Shown in pieces: positions 34,333 to 43,431 of a DNA stretch of 64,000 nucleotides (positions are counted from its first letter, which is position 1; the number at the start of each line of letters is the position of its first letter). Below the pieces are notes generated by a model. The model ran no database searches. It saw only the letters and a list, made by a program, of their open reading frames with translations, and was not told the origin of the DNA. The position numbers were made by a program, and so were the translations under genes. The stretch lies in assembly GCA_937921505.1 (NCBI GenBank), contig CAKZUB010000065.1, positions 1 through 64,000 on the forward strand, written 5' to 3'. The DNA comes from an uncultured Clostridia bacterium. GTDB taxonomy: Bacteria > Bacillota > Clostridia > Lachnospirales > Cellulosilyticaceae.

Positions 34333-35643
34333 ATGAGGCAAGAAAATGGCTATCGTATATTATTTAATGGCATAGAAGTGCCCGTGCAGTTAGTAAGTGG
34401 AGAATATGTTATTCCTATTAATTTTGATAATGCAGCAACAACACCGCCACTCAAACAAGTCGATACGTTTATTTATGATAATATTCTTTTGTATGGTTCG
34501 ATTGGCAGGGGAGGACAAAAGTCATCTTACTGTACTGAGGCTTATGAGATTTCAAGACAGGAGATATTAAGCTTTTTTAATTTAGAACCGGAAGATGGCT
34601 ATACAGTTATTTATGTGAAAAATACAACTGAAGGGTTAAATCTTTTGGCAAATGTGTTATGCGATCATAAAATGGATAAGGTTCTTACAACGCGTATGGA
34701 ACACCATGCTAATGACCTTCCTTGGCGCATGGCGGCAAGTCCTCTTTATATTGATGTGGATCATGAGGGGAAGTTTAATTTGCAGAGTATTAAGCAAAAA
34801 TTAGAGAGAGGTCAGGGTACGATTAAGTATGTAACAGTTACAGGAGCGAGTAATGTCACAGGCTATGTAAATCCTATACATGAAATAGCACGTCTTGCAC
34901 ATCAATATGGCGCTATGATTATAGTAGATGCAGCCCAGCTAGTAGCTCATAGAAGCATTTCTATAAAGGGAACTGGAAAAGATGATGCGATAGATTTTTT
35001 AGTTTTCTCCGGACATAAAATGTATGCACCATTTGGCAGCGGTGTTGTTATTGGCTTAAAAGAAGTATTTGATAAAAAGAATCCCTACTTGGTAGGGGGA
35101 GGTACTGTAACAGCAGTTTTTGATGATGATGTCTACTGGAAACAACCACCACAGAAAAATGAAGCGGGAACACCTAACTTTTTAGGGGCTATGTCTATTG
35201 TAGCTGCTATGGTTGTTCTTAGAGAAATTGGATTTGATAATATCGAGTATCATGAAGAAAGCTTAAAGCAACGCTTGTTAAAGGGGCTAGCTCAAATACC
35301 TCAAATAGAGCTTTATGGCGATCAAAAAGATAAAGAGAGGCTTGGCGTAGTGTCTTTTAATGTAAAAGGTATTGCTTATGGGCATATGTCAAAGTTATTA
35401 GCAGATACAAGAGGGATTGCCACAAGGAGTGGCTGTTTTTGTGCCCAGCCTTATGTGGCAAGGCTTCTTGGAGTTAGCAATGAAGAAAGATACCAGTATC
35501 TAATGAATACAAATCTTACACCTCCTGGTATGATTAGAGCGAGTATCGGGTTGTATAATACAGAAGAAGAGGTAGATGAATTTTTAAATACTACGGAGTA
35601 TATCATTAAACATACAAGGATAAAGGACCACTTTATTTATTAG
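34333..35643 (+). CDS. class V aminotransferase / cysteine desulfurase-like protein
   Basis: PLP-dependent enzyme of 436 residues in the NifS/SufS/Csd group. The start of the fold is FDNAATTPP. The PLP lysine is in FSGHKMYAPFGSG at about residue 230, and TRSGCFCAQPY carries the Cys expected at the active site of desulfurases. No IscU, SufU or thiolation gene is adjacent, so the sulfur acceptor and true substrate are unknown. A 30-residue N-terminal extension precedes the usual start of the fold. The gene ends five bases before the convergent spoVB stop. Confidence 0.85.
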   Translation: MRQENGYRILFNGIEVPVQLVSGEYVIPINFDNAATTPPLKQVDTFIYDNILLYGSIGRGGQKSSYCTEAYEISRQEILSFFNLEPEDGYTVIYVKNTTEGLNLLANVLCDHKMDKVLTTRMEHHANDLPWRMAASPLYIDVDHEGKFNLQSIKQKLERGQGTIKYVTVTGASNVTGYVNPIHEIARLAHQYGAMIIVDAAQLVAHRSISIKGTGKDDAIDFLVFSGHKMYAPFGSGVVIGLKEVFDKKNPYLVGGGTVTAVFDDDVYWKQPPQKNEAGTPNFLGAMSIVAAMVVLREIGFDNIEYHEESLKQRLLKGLAQIPQIELYGDQKDKERLGVVSFNVKGIAYGHMSKLLADTRGIATRSGCFCAQPYVARLLGVSNEERYQYLMNTNLTPPGMIRASIGLYNTEEEVDEFLNTTEYIIKHTRIKDHFIY

Positions 35644-35648
35644 AGAGA

Positions 35649-37211
35649 TTAAAGATAAGTTGTTATAAAAGATTTTATAGATTTCCTGAGCCATTGCATC
35701 TCAATAGGTGTAAGACATTCTACCAAAAATAGCAGTATCATATAGATAAGCGCAGATAATAAGATGCTAGTAATGCATGTTACAAGTACAGGCAAAGGAA
35801 GATGAGACAGATGGCCTATAAGATATTTAGAAAATAAAACGGATGCCGTAGCTGTAAGAGCTGGCTTTAAAATCCATTTTGAAACTTCAATATTAATATT
35901 TGTGATTTCAAGCAATCGATTAAAGTTAAGAGAGCATGTTAAGATGTTACTCACTATCATAATAGCTAAAAAAGAAGAAATACCCTTAATAGGAATTAAA
36001 AAGTAGATAGCACTTATACGAAAGATAGAATCTATCATACTGTATTTAAGACAGCTTACTTGTTGGCCTAGTCCTTTTAAAATGCCATCTGACACGACTT
36101 CTATGTACATAAAAGGAACAATAAGCGCAAGTGTTTTAAGTAAGGGACCTATCTCATCATTCTTATAGATCACAACCCCTATTTCATGTGAATAGCTCAT
36201 AAAGATACTTACAACAAAGATACTTAATATAAAAGTAAAGTGTAAGACGCGGTGTGTGGTATGTCTAACTGTTTTGTAGTGTCTAAGCGTATTAGCTCTT
36301 GCAATTTCTGGAACGAGCGTTGTAGAAAAAGCCGTAAGAAATGCTGCTGGAAAGAATAAAATAGGAAGTACCATGCCTTTTACCATCCCATAAAGACTCA
36401 TAGAAGTTTGCTGTGTTGCGCCAAACTTCCTAAGACCTATAGGTATTAGGAAGTTTTCGAGCGACATAAAGATAGAGCCAATATAGGCTATAGCTGCTAC
36501 TGGGAGAGCTACCCCGAGTATTCTAAGTAATAGTCCTTTTGAATCATGTGAGTTTTTTGAAACAGTTGTTGTGTATTTCTTATAATCGAGTATGTAAAAA
36601 GTAAGCATATAACTCCAAGAAACCATCTCACCTATTGTCATAGCTATACCAATCGCAACATAGGAATATGCCAGACCACGAGGTGACCAAAGATTAACAA
36701 GGAGCATAATAAGACCAAGTTTCACAAACTGTTCGAGTACATCAGCGCTGGCAGGTTTGATGACTCTTTTTACTGCGTAAAAGTAACCTTTAAAACATGA
36801 GGAAAGCGACATGAAAGGAATGCTAAGAGAAAGCATTCTAAGCCCCCAAGTAGCGCGTTCGTCTTTGATAAAAAAGAGAGCTATTTGAGGTGCGTAAATA
36901 AAAAGAAGAAAACAGATCATAGTACTTAGCAGACCACCAAATAAAAAAACGGTGGTCATTATTTTTTTTACATTTTCAAAATGCTGGTGACTAAGTTCCT
37001 CGGCGACTAATTTGGAGACAGTTACACTTATACCAGCGGATGCAAAGATAACAGCCATAATATAAATGGACATAACGAGCTGGTAAAGCCCTATTCCTTC
37101 AGGCCCTAAGATGGTAGAGATATAAACAATAGAAATCATGCCTACTGTTCTTGTGATAAAAGAAGTCACAGTAAGTATCATTGTATTAGCGATTAAACCT
37201 TGTGATCTCAA
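35649..37211 (-). CDS. spoVB: SpoVB-like polysaccharide flippase (MOP superfamily)
   Basis: Multi-pass membrane protein of about 520 residues with some 14 hydrophobic segments, from the MATE/MOP flippase family that includes SpoVB and MurJ. SpoVB acts in spore cortex peptidoglycan synthesis. The N-terminal segment GLIANTMILTVTSFITRTVG and the motif ILGPEGIGLYQL are typical. The start is most likely the TTG at 37211: AGGAGG lies just upstream of it, whereas the ATG at 37229 would place that site inside the coding region. It is flanked by two unrelated genes. Sporulation function is inferred from family. Confidence 0.85.
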   Translation of the reverse strand: MRSQGLIANTMILTVTSFITRTVGMISIVYISTILGPEGIGLYQLVMSIYIMAVIFASAGISVTVSKLVAEELSHQHFENVKKIMTTVFLFGGLLSTMICFLLFIYAPQIALFFIKDERATWGLRMLSLSIPFMSLSSCFKGYFYAVKRVIKPASADVLEQFVKLGLIMLLVNLWSPRGLAYSYVAIGIAMTIGEMVSWSYMLTFYILDYKKYTTTVSKNSHDSKGLLLRILGVALPVAAIAYIGSIFMSLENFLIPIGLRKFGATQQTSMSLYGMVKGMVLPILFFPAAFLTAFSTTLVPEIARANTLRHYKTVRHTTHRVLHFTFILSIFVVSIFMSYSHEIGVVIYKNDEIGPLLKTLALIVPFMYIEVVSDGILKGLGQQVSCLKYSMIDSIFRISAIYFLIPIKGISSFLAIMIVSNILTCSLNFNRLLEITNINIEVSKWILKPALTATASVLFSKYLIGHLSHLPLPVLVTCITSILLSALIYMILLFLVECLTPIEMQWLRKSIKSFITTYL

Positions 37212-37351
37212 AAGTATTCCTCCTATCATTAAACATTATTAATATTAAGTATATGTGGACAATATTTTTTTAACACTACTTGTTACAAGCTATTTTGAGG
37301 TCAAAAAAAGTGGAAGGCACTTATGCCTCCCACAACTGTTAAATAGAGATA

Positions 37352-38854
37352 TTATCTTGAATAATTATTTTCTTTTAGGGTAACATCGTGCGCGCCGCCT
37401 TCTATGATACTTGTAGAAGATACAAGCGTCATTCTGGCTGTTCTTTGGAGTTCATCAATAGAAATGGCACCGCAGCTGCACATGGTGGATTTCATTTTGC
37501 TCAGTGTAACGTCTAGATTATCTCTAAGTTTACCTGCATAAGGGACGTAGCTATCTACGCCTTCTTCAAATTTAAGTTCGGTGCCTTCACCCGCGTCATA
37601 TCTTTGCCAGTTGCGTGCACGCTTAGAGCCTTCACCCCAGTATTCTTTCACATAAGTATTGCCAAGCTTAACTTTGTTTGCAGGACTTTCATCAAATCTG
37701 GCAAAATATCTGCCCATCATAATAAAATTAGCACCCATTGCTAGAGATAAAACAGTATGATAGTCATGAACAATACCACCATCCGAACAAATAGGCACAT
37801 AGATACCAGTTTCCTCATAGTATTCATCCCGAGCTTTTGCAACCTCAATAATAGAAGAAGCTTGTCCGCGCCCGATACCTTTTTGTTCTCTGGTGATACA
37901 GATCGATCCGCCGCCAATACCGACCTTGACAAAGTCAGCGCCAGCCTCTACAAGATACATAAAGCCTTCTTTATCAACGACATTACCACCACCTACTTTA
38001 ACCTCGTCATTGTAGGTGTCTTTAATATATCTAATCGTTTCTCCTTGCCACTCGGTAAATCCATCAGAAGAATCTACACATAAAACGTCTGCACCTGCAC
38101 TTACAAGTGCTGGCACTCTTTCTTTATAGTCTCTTGAGTTGATTCCAGCACCTACCATAAGTCGTTTATCAGCATCTAAGAGTTCCAGAGGATTTTGCTT
38201 ATGCTCATCATAATCTTTTCTAAATACAAAATAAACGAGTTTTTGATGATCATCAATAATAGGCAAACAGTTTAGTTTGTGTTCCCATAAAATATCATTA
38301 GCTTCACTTAGTGTAATACTTGAATGTCCGACAATAAGATCAGAGAAGGGAGTCATAAAATCTGACACTTTTTTATCTAAGTTATCTCGACTTATTCTAT
38401 AATCTCTGCTTGTAACAATGCCTTGTAATGGCGTAGATAATGTACCGTCTTCTGTAATAGCAATTGTAGAGTGTCCAGTTTGTTCCTTAAGCTTAAGTAC
38501 ATCCTTCAAAGTATGAGAAGGGGATAAGTTTGCTACACTGACTACAAAACCAGCTTTAAAACTTTTCACTTTTCGCACCATTTCAGCTTGGCTTTCTATA
38601 GACTGAGATCCAAAAATAAAAGATAAGCCGCCGCATTTTGCAAGAGCAACCGCAAGCTTGTCATCTGATACAGCCTGCATGATTGCTGAAACAAGAGGAA
38701 TATTAATCTGAATAGGGCATACCTCTCCTTTTTTAAATTTTACTAGCGGTGTTTTCAAATCAACTTTGGTTGGTACACAATCTTTGCGTGTGAGATTAGG
38801 TATGAGTAAATACTCACTAAAAGTACGAGAAACTTCATTATAATAAAATGCCAC
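37352..38854 (-). CDS. guaB: IMP dehydrogenase, Tritrichomonas foetus-like type
   Basis: Oxidises IMP to XMP with NAD+, committing purine flow to GMP. The best start is the GTG at 38854 (AAGGAGG eight bases upstream), giving 500 residues and the N terminus [19 protein letters not shown]. Catalytic Cys319 is in [15 protein letters not shown], and the Arg418-Tyr419 pair lies in RARNWQRYD. Glu431 follows, and the CBS domains (about 105-215) are retained. These numbers coincide with those I recall for the protozoan T. foetus enzyme, and the surrounding text is nearly identical, unlike typical GuaB (GPGSICTTR). It may be the sole IMPDH or a second copy. Transcribed alone. Confidence 0.93.
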   Translation of the reverse strand: MAFYYNEVSRTFSEYLLIPNLTRKDCVPTKVDLKTPLVKFKKGEVCPIQINIPLVSAIMQAVSDDKLAVALAKCGGLSFIFGSQSIESQAEMVRKVKSFKAGFVVSVANLSPSHTLKDVLKLKEQTGHSTIAITEDGTLSTPLQGIVTSRDYRISRDNLDKKVSDFMTPFSDLIVGHSSITLSEANDILWEHKLNCLPIIDDHQKLVYFVFRKDYDEHKQNPLELLDADKRLMVGAGINSRDYKERVPALVSAGADVLCVDSSDGFTEWQGETIRYIKDTYNDEVKVGGGNVVDKEGFMYLVEAGADFVKVGIGGGSICITREQKGIGRGQASSIIEVAKARDEYYEETGIYVPICSDGGIVHDYHTVLSLAMGANFIMMGRYFARFDESPANKVKLGNTYVKEYWGEGSKRARNWQRYDAGEGTELKFEEGVDSYVPYAGKLRDNLDVTLSKMKSTMCSCGAISIDELQRTARMTLVSSTSIIEGGAHDVTLKENNYSR

Positions 38855-39022
38855 TGCAATAACCTCCTTATGAATTTCTAAGTATTCTAGCAAGGAAAGA
38901 GAGGATTGTCAATGGGTTTAAAATGGGTTTAAAATGGGAAGGTAGTATATTGAGTCTTGTCATGGTGTTGATAATCCATCATAATAATAGAAATGAATCA
39001 TTCAAATATGGAGGTAGAAAAT

Positions 39023-39595
39023 ATGCGCTCTGAAAGATATAAGCTCCCAAACCAAATAAATCTAAATCCAGCATCTAAAAGACAGAAAGACTATGCAGCT
39101 AGCCTTGGGATTTTTCTTCCGCACGGCGCTACTATAAGTGATGCAAGTGCGCTGATTGCGAGGGAACTAGATGATGATGTACAAGCTTCAAAAGAACTGC
39201 TTGGGTATGCGGATGCAAATGATATTGTATGTTCACCTTATGTTGGAAGTAAATACTTGCATACACTCATATTTGATAATCTAGAAGGAGCGAAAAAAGC
39301 AGCTTTCTTTTGCTTTTGTATTTATAACTTTTATTTTAAGGATATAAATGACGTGGGGAATACTCTTGAAAATAAAGATATTCAGGAGAGTATTGAGGAT
39401 TTTGGCAAAGAATATGTGAATAATTTTTACTTTATGACATCTATGGAGGAGTACTATGGGGAAGAGCTTGTGGCGTTTGGTAAAAGTACAAAGTCTTTAG
39501 AAGATGGGACAAAACGTACTGTCTACGGCGGCAGTATTCATACAACAGCCTTTAAGAAAGCTTATGAATATCTAAAAACATGTCTAAACGCTTAA
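39023..39595 (+). CDS. conserved-looking protein, unknown
   Basis: I do not recognise this 190-residue soluble protein. The start at 39023 has GGAGG at the right distance; the longer in-frame start at 38993 has none. Residues about 10-45 (SKRQKDYAASLGI, then GATISDASALIARELD) resemble the short helical module found in proteins that begin with 'TxxQxxYAxxLGI', sometimes linked to nucleic-acid enzymes. The remainder is alpha-helical and rich in aromatic residues (FFCFCIYNFYFKD). It lies between guaB (divergent) and an MNT/HEPN pair. Confidence 0.55.
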   Translation: MRSERYKLPNQINLNPASKRQKDYAASLGIFLPHGATISDASALIARELDDDVQASKELLGYADANDIVCSPYVGSKYLHTLIFDNLEGAKKAAFFCFCIYNFYFKDINDVGNTLENKDIQESIEDFGKEYVNNFYFMTSMEEYYGEELVAFGKSTKSLEDGTKRTVYGGSIHTTAFKKAYEYLKTCLNA

Positions 39596-39670
39596 CACCC
39601 TTGTTACTTTTCTCTAAATTAGGGTATAATATTAATGAGGTATAAAAACTTTTAATGGAGGGGCAAACAG

Positions 39671-40057
39671 ATGCTAAAGAACTCTGAGATTTTATTTAAT
39701 AATGATCTTGGCTTACAACTTAAGCATAGCAGCAGAGTTAAAATCTGTTTTGACATAATTAATAACCTTTTGCCTGAAAGTGAGGTATACTTATTTGGAA
39801 GCTATGCCAAAAGAGAAATTAAACAAGAGAGTGATATAGATATTTTAGTGTTAGTTGATAAGGGATATACATCCAAACAACTTCAGGAGATACGCTGGCA
39901 GATAGAAGATGAAATAAATCAAATAAATCATGAAGAGTTTGAAGTAGATTTAAAACTATATACCAAAAGATTTTATGAGGATGAAAGAGTAAACTCATAC
40001 TTCTTAATGGAAATTGATAAATATAAAAAAGATTTGAGGTGCATTAAATGGAACTAA
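39671..40057 (+). CDS. MNT-type minimal nucleotidyltransferase (antitoxin-like)
   Basis: A 128-residue protein of the DNA polymerase beta superfamily. The signature is present: YLFGSYAKREIKQESDIDIL contains GS-x9-DxD, with a third acidic residue in FEVDLKLY. In MNT/HEPN modules the MNT protein neutralises the HEPN toxin, in characterised cases by adding AMP groups. The stop overlaps the start of the HEPN gene by ten bases, so the two are co-translated. The ribosome binding site is GGAGGGG. Confidence 0.85.
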   Translation: MLKNSEILFNNDLGLQLKHSSRVKICFDIINNLLPESEVYLFGSYAKREIKQESDIDILVLVDKGYTSKQLQEIRWQIEDEINQINHEEFEVDLKLYTKRFYEDERVNSYFLMEIDKYKKDLRCIKWN

Positions 40058-40434
40058 AGAAAGGCAGTATGCTCTATTTTGCAGAAGTTGATTACAAAAA
40101 TTTGCAGCTTTTACTTAATAATCTTGAGGGGCTGGAAGATGCAGTTTTGGTAAGGTGTGAACAATGTGTGGAAAAGTATATGAAAGTACTTCTCAAAGAA
40201 AAGCTTGGTGAAATAAATACATCTCACAATTTAAGTGTTATTCTAAATAAATTACTTTCAATTTACCCTGAGCTTAAGCCCTATAAATCATTATGTAGAT
40301 TTTTAAAAGATTGCTATTATGATAGAAATTATGAAACAGAGGGGTATTATGAACTAGAGCAAGAAGAATTTAAAGAAACATTAGATGAAGCAGTAAAGCT
40401 CATAAAATATTTAAGGGAAAAGTGCCTAGAATGA
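40048..40434 (+). CDS. HEPN domain protein (toxin-like partner of MNT)
   Basis: All-helical HEPN protein of 128 residues. The typical N-terminal helices (FAEVDYKNLQLLLNN), the RCEQCVEKYMKVLL helix and the C-terminal CYYDRNYETEGYYELEQEEF segment match HEPN partners of nucleotidyltransferases. The classical RNase motif Rx4-6H is not clearly present, so it may be of the non-nuclease branch. Translationally coupled to the MNT gene. A terminator follows. Confidence 0.82.
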   Translation: MELKKGSMLYFAEVDYKNLQLLLNNLEGLEDAVLVRCEQCVEKYMKVLLKEKLGEINTSHNLSVILNKLLSIYPELKPYKSLCRFLKDCYYDRNYETEGYYELEQEEFKETLDEAVKLIKYLREKCLE

Positions 40435-40480
40435 TAGACCATAAATTTTATCCATAGGATAATACCAATTTATTTATACC

Positions 40481-40510
40481 CCATCATACAGTGTATATGA
40501 TGGTTTTTTT
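40481..40510 (+). terminator. terminator after the first MNT/HEPN module
   Basis: CCATCATA / TATGATGG stem with a 7-base loop, then T(7). The rest of the 307-base gap (40435-40741) holds a weak TTGAAAG/CTTTCAA hairpin near 40665 and one copy of the TGATATGCAAT-type repeat. Confidence 0.85.
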
Positions 40511-40715
40511 GTTCTCTTTTTCTATGGTCAAGCATCCTAAAAATTACCGAGTCCCAGTCATTCTAAAAAACAGACTGCTTACAAGCAATAATTAACCACT
40601 TACTGCTCATATATTTACAGAGACAAAGGTAGCCCATATAATAAAAGTGTGGAGAGTGAAAGATTGAAAGAAAAACACTTTCAACCTTTTTATTTGTGGC
40701 AGTATCCGGGGCAAA

Positions 40716-40740
40716 GCTTGCGATATGCAATGGGGGTAAA
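40716..40740 (+). repeat. dispersed intergenic motif, copy 1 (CGATATGCAATGGGGGTAAA)
   Basis: GCTTGCGATATGCAAT followed by GGGGGTAAA. It closely resembles sequences at 47920-47944 and 58497-58520. This copy supplies the ribosome binding site of the LytTR gene. Confidence 0.45.
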
Positions 40741-40741
40741 T

Positions 40742-41197
40742 ATGAAAATACAAATTGAGGTAGATAAAAATATTAAAGAAAATGAAGTTATTATCAGGTG
40801 CAATGAACTAAGTGAAGAGGTTAGAAATCTTCAAGTGATACTGGAAGATCTAGTATCTCATAAGAAGCGTATAACTTTTTACAAAGGAGATACAGAGTAT
40901 TATCTTTACTTAGAAGAAATTTTATTTTTTGATACTGAAAAAAGTGGTATTTGTGCACATACCACCAATAATATTTATAACGTAAAATATAAGCTATATG
41001 AACTTGAAGAATTATTGCCAAGGTATTTTATGCGCGTTTCAAAATCAACAATTCTAAATGTAAATCATATTTACTCCATAACACGCAGTTTATCATCAGC
41101 AAGCAAGGTTGAATTTCAAAATACTCACAAACAAGTATATGTTTCAAGATATTACTATAAAACTTTAAAAATTAAATTATTAGAAAAGAGGAAATGA
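40742..41197 (+). CDS. LytTR-domain transcriptional regulator
   Basis: DNA-binding protein of about 151 residues. An N-terminal helical part (1-50) precedes a LytTR domain (about 55-148) with YYLYLEEILFFDTEKSGICA, the central RVSKSTILNVNHIYSI and the terminal VYVSRYYYKTLKIKL. The ATG at 40742 follows GGGGGTAAAT and gives the natural start; the in-frame start at 40649 is not supported. Small LytTR proteins with no receiver domain are usually encoded with a membrane partner that controls them, and here the LiaF-like gene follows after one base. Confidence 0.88.
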   Translation: MKIQIEVDKNIKENEVIIRCNELSEEVRNLQVILEDLVSHKKRITFYKGDTEYYLYLEEILFFDTEKSGICAHTTNNIYNVKYKLYELEELLPRYFMRVSKSTILNVNHIYSITRSLSSASKVEFQNTHKQVYVSRYYYKTLKIKLLEKRK

Positions 41198-41198
41198 T

Positions 41199-41897
41199 AT
41201 GAAAAAAGAGAGAGTTTTTTGGGGAGCTTTATTTTTACTAGCAAGTATTTTTATGATTGTAAGTAGACTTGGATACTTACCAGATATAAATGTATTTAGC
41301 TTACTATTAACAGCTTTTTTAGGAGCAGTTATTGTAAAAAGCATACCACATTTAAATTTTGCAGGGATTTTATTTCCTATTGCATTTATGAGTATCATCT
41401 ATGATAAAGAATTAGGAATTACGGCAATTACACCTTGGACTGTACTTTTGGCAGCATTACTTGGCAGTATTGGCCTCTCTATGATTTTTCACAAACATAT
41501 GAAATGGGCACATCACAAGCATCACTTCGAAGATTACAAGTTTGAGAAAATTGATGTAGAAGATGAAAATAAGGTTATATTTAAAAGTGCATTTTGTGAG
41601 AGTATAAAATATATAGATACTAATCATTTTGAGCAAGGGGATTTTGAATGTTCTTTTGGAGCTATGAAGATCTATTTTGATCATGTAGTTATGAGTCGTG
41701 AAAAGGCTATAGTTAGGCTTGAGGCTTCTTTTTCAGGAGTGGAGTTATATGTACCAAAGACTTGGAAGGTTAATGATCAGACAAGAGTGTTTATGGGGGG
41801 AGTAAATGAAAAAAATAGAAGTAATGAAAGAGCAACGCATACTTTAACATTAGTTGGTGAAGTTAATTTTTCAGGAATAGAGATCATTTATATCTAA
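41199..41897 (+). CDS. LiaF-like membrane protein
   Basis: A 232-residue membrane protein. About four hydrophobic segments occupy residues 6-100 (LiaF transmembrane type). The C-terminal cytosolic part (about 125-232) is a beta-helix-like 'cell wall-active antibiotic response' domain, seen as VIFKSAFCESIKYI, FECSFGAMKIYFDH and FSGVELYVPKTWKV. LiaF represses envelope-stress signalling in Bacillus. With a LytTR protein, such genes form compact inhibitor/regulator pairs. I infer that it holds the adjacent LytTR regulator in check. Confidence 0.82.
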   Translation: MKKERVFWGALFLLASIFMIVSRLGYLPDINVFSLLLTAFLGAVIVKSIPHLNFAGILFPIAFMSIIYDKELGITAITPWTVLLAALLGSIGLSMIFHKHMKWAHHKHHFEDYKFEKIDVEDENKVIFKSAFCESIKYIDTNHFEQGDFECSFGAMKIYFDHVVMSREKAIVRLEASFSGVELYVPKTWKVNDQTRVFMGGVNEKNRSNERATHTLTLVGEVNFSGIEIIYI

Positions 41898-42019
41898 ACG
41901 ATGAATAATAAAGACATTATAACGAAGTGAAAAAAGACAAGGCTTAGTACAAAAGCTTTGTCTTTTTCTTCATCTTAATAGAGAGTATAGATGATGGGAT
42001 TAACCTGCAAAATATGAGT

Positions 42020-42412
42020 TTATTCTTCAATGAATAAGCTTGCTTTAGTATCTTGAAACCAAATTTCTAACGCAGCTAATACGGCTTCAATATGCCTCTT
42101 AGATACATAACAGTCACAATCATATCGTGTGGCAGTGCACCACATAGTAAGCTCTCTATCTCGGATGACTATCTCATGAGGGATTTTTATCTCATTTTCT
42201 ATGCAGGCATCAATAAGCCGTGATATATCATGTGTTTTTGGATATAACACATCTTTTAGTTCTAATTGGAATTTCAACAGTTTTTCTACTGCTTGTTGTA
42301 TAAAGTAAGCAACTTTATTAAGATAGAGTTGATCGGTAGTTTGTTTGAGTTGAGCATAATTAATTTTGGCAAAGTCATAATCTGATTTAGCGAGTAGATA
42401 AAGTCCTTTCAT
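42020..42412 (-). CDS. second HEPN domain protein
   Basis: HEPN protein of 130 residues from the ATG at 42412, which follows a GAGGGGGG site. The longer in-frame extension, starting with a run of lysines, lies inside the MNT gene and is unlikely. The helices AKSDYDFAKINYAQLKQ, AYFIQQAVEKLLKFQLE and THDISRLIDAC are classic for the family, with RYDCDCYVSKRHIEAVLAAL at the C-terminal part. It is downstream of, and overlaps by 26 bases, an MNT gene. The order (MNT then HEPN) equals that of the first module but the strand is opposite. Confidence 0.8.
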   Translation of the reverse strand: MKGLYLLAKSDYDFAKINYAQLKQTTDQLYLNKVAYFIQQAVEKLLKFQLELKDVLYPKTHDISRLIDACIENEIKIPHEIVIRDRELTMWCTATRYDCDCYVSKRHIEAVLAALEIWFQDTKASLFIEE

Positions 42413-42761
42413 AAATGACAACCCCCCCTCTTTCTGCTTCTGCACTAATGCTATTTTTATTTTGTGCTTTTTCTTTTTCAAACTGTTCTTTACTTTTAAT
42501 AACGATATCTATATTTATAGCTATTCCTTTCCAACAATCTGAAAGTTGCTTTAACAATACTGACTCATGCTCATTACTTATCACGAGTATATCCAAATCA
42601 CTTTCTTGTCCCCAACGTAAGCTGGTGGCACTCCCGAATACAATAATCTTTTCTATATTATGTGGTAAGGAGCTTAAGAGATGATTTACATATTTTTGTG
42701 CAGGTGGATAAATGCCATTTAAAGAATAGATGCTGTCTACTACAACAGGAAATTGGTACAT
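42387..42761 (-). CDS. second MNT-type nucleotidyltransferase
   Basis: A 124-residue polymerase-beta-type nucleotidyltransferase. IIVFGSATSLRWGQESDLDI holds the GS motif and the DxD pair, and a further acidic residue lies in INIDIVIKS. It is co-translated with the downstream HEPN gene. It differs clearly in sequence from the MNT protein 2.5 kb upstream, so the two modules are not a recent duplication. The ribosome binding site is GAGGA. Confidence 0.8.
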   Translation of the reverse strand: MYQFPVVVDSIYSLNGIYPPAQKYVNHLLSSLPHNIEKIIVFGSATSLRWGQESDLDILVISNEHESVLLKQLSDCWKGIAINIDIVIKSKEQFEKEKAQNKNSISAEAERGGVVIYERTLSTR

Positions 42762-42896
42762 AAGATCCTCCTCAATAAGTGAAATTAAGTAATACTAAAA
42801 TATAACCCTAGCTTGGTATCTGTTTTTAGTATACCCTAATTATACGTACTGTAAAAGCGTTATTGATAAAAAGCTCACGTTAAACGCATGAAACTG

Positions 42897-42917
42897 AACG
42901 AGGCTTAAGCTCGTTTT
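42897..42917. terminator. short hairpin upstream of the metG leader
   Basis: AACGAG / CTCGTT around GCTTAAG, followed by TT on the plus strand. It may be part of the leader or the end of an upstream transcript. Confidence 0.3.
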
Positions 42918-43044
42918 GTAGTAGGTCTACACAAATGTGTGAAAGAAAGGCATTAGTAAAGGTATAATTCTATGAGTAAACTATTGAAGTTTTGGGAAAG
43001 CTATGATAAAATAAGCGCAGTTAAATAGTAAATGAGTAAACGCA

Positions 43045-43346
43045 GTGAAAAGGAGAGTACGTTTAAAGCATCTTTATTAGAGAGCTTCTAGAAGAAACAT
43101 AAGGTCTATGTTTCGGTGGTGAAAAGAAGTAAGATGGGTTAAGCTGAAGATGGCCTTGGAGTGGTGCACCGAAACCTAAGAAGGTCTAGGCTGCAACGGG
43201 TTCGCCTGTTATAGCGAGAAAGTATAACCATAATATTATATGGCGTACTTCATAAGGCTTATATTGCAAAGTGTAAGCGCATTAGAGTGGTACCACGGGT
43301 ATAATACCTCGTCTCTATAACACCAAGTTATAGGGCGAGGTTTTTT
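43045..43346 (+). promoter_or_regulatory. T-box leader of metG
   Basis: A tRNA-sensing riboswitch. AGGAGAGTA (about 43051-43059) opens stem I, and AGAGAG (43079-43084) and GGTGGTGAAA are its internal loops. The T-box sequence AGAGTGGTACCACGGGT is at 43284-43300. The terminator stem CCTCGTCTCTATAA / TTATAGGGCGAGG (43308-43340) is followed by T(6). The likely specifier codon is ATG at 43150-43152, matching uncharged tRNA-Met, which agrees with the gene controlled. The 670-base gap before metG is mostly this leader. Confidence 0.9.
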
Positions 43347-43431
43347 GTTTTGTAAGGCTAAGAATAAAAAACCACAACCAACTCATGTATAAGTTAATGC
43401 TAAAAAATTAAATTAAAAGGAGAATCACATA

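Noticed and set aside
39671-42761. HEPN genes as parts of a CRISPR or abortive-infection cluster with other defence genes
   Set aside because: No other defence gene lies nearby; only the MNT partners are adjacent.
43045-43346. SAM riboswitch before metG
   Set aside because: The AGAGTGGTACCACGGGT element and leader order are those of a T-box; no SAM-I kink-turn or core was found.
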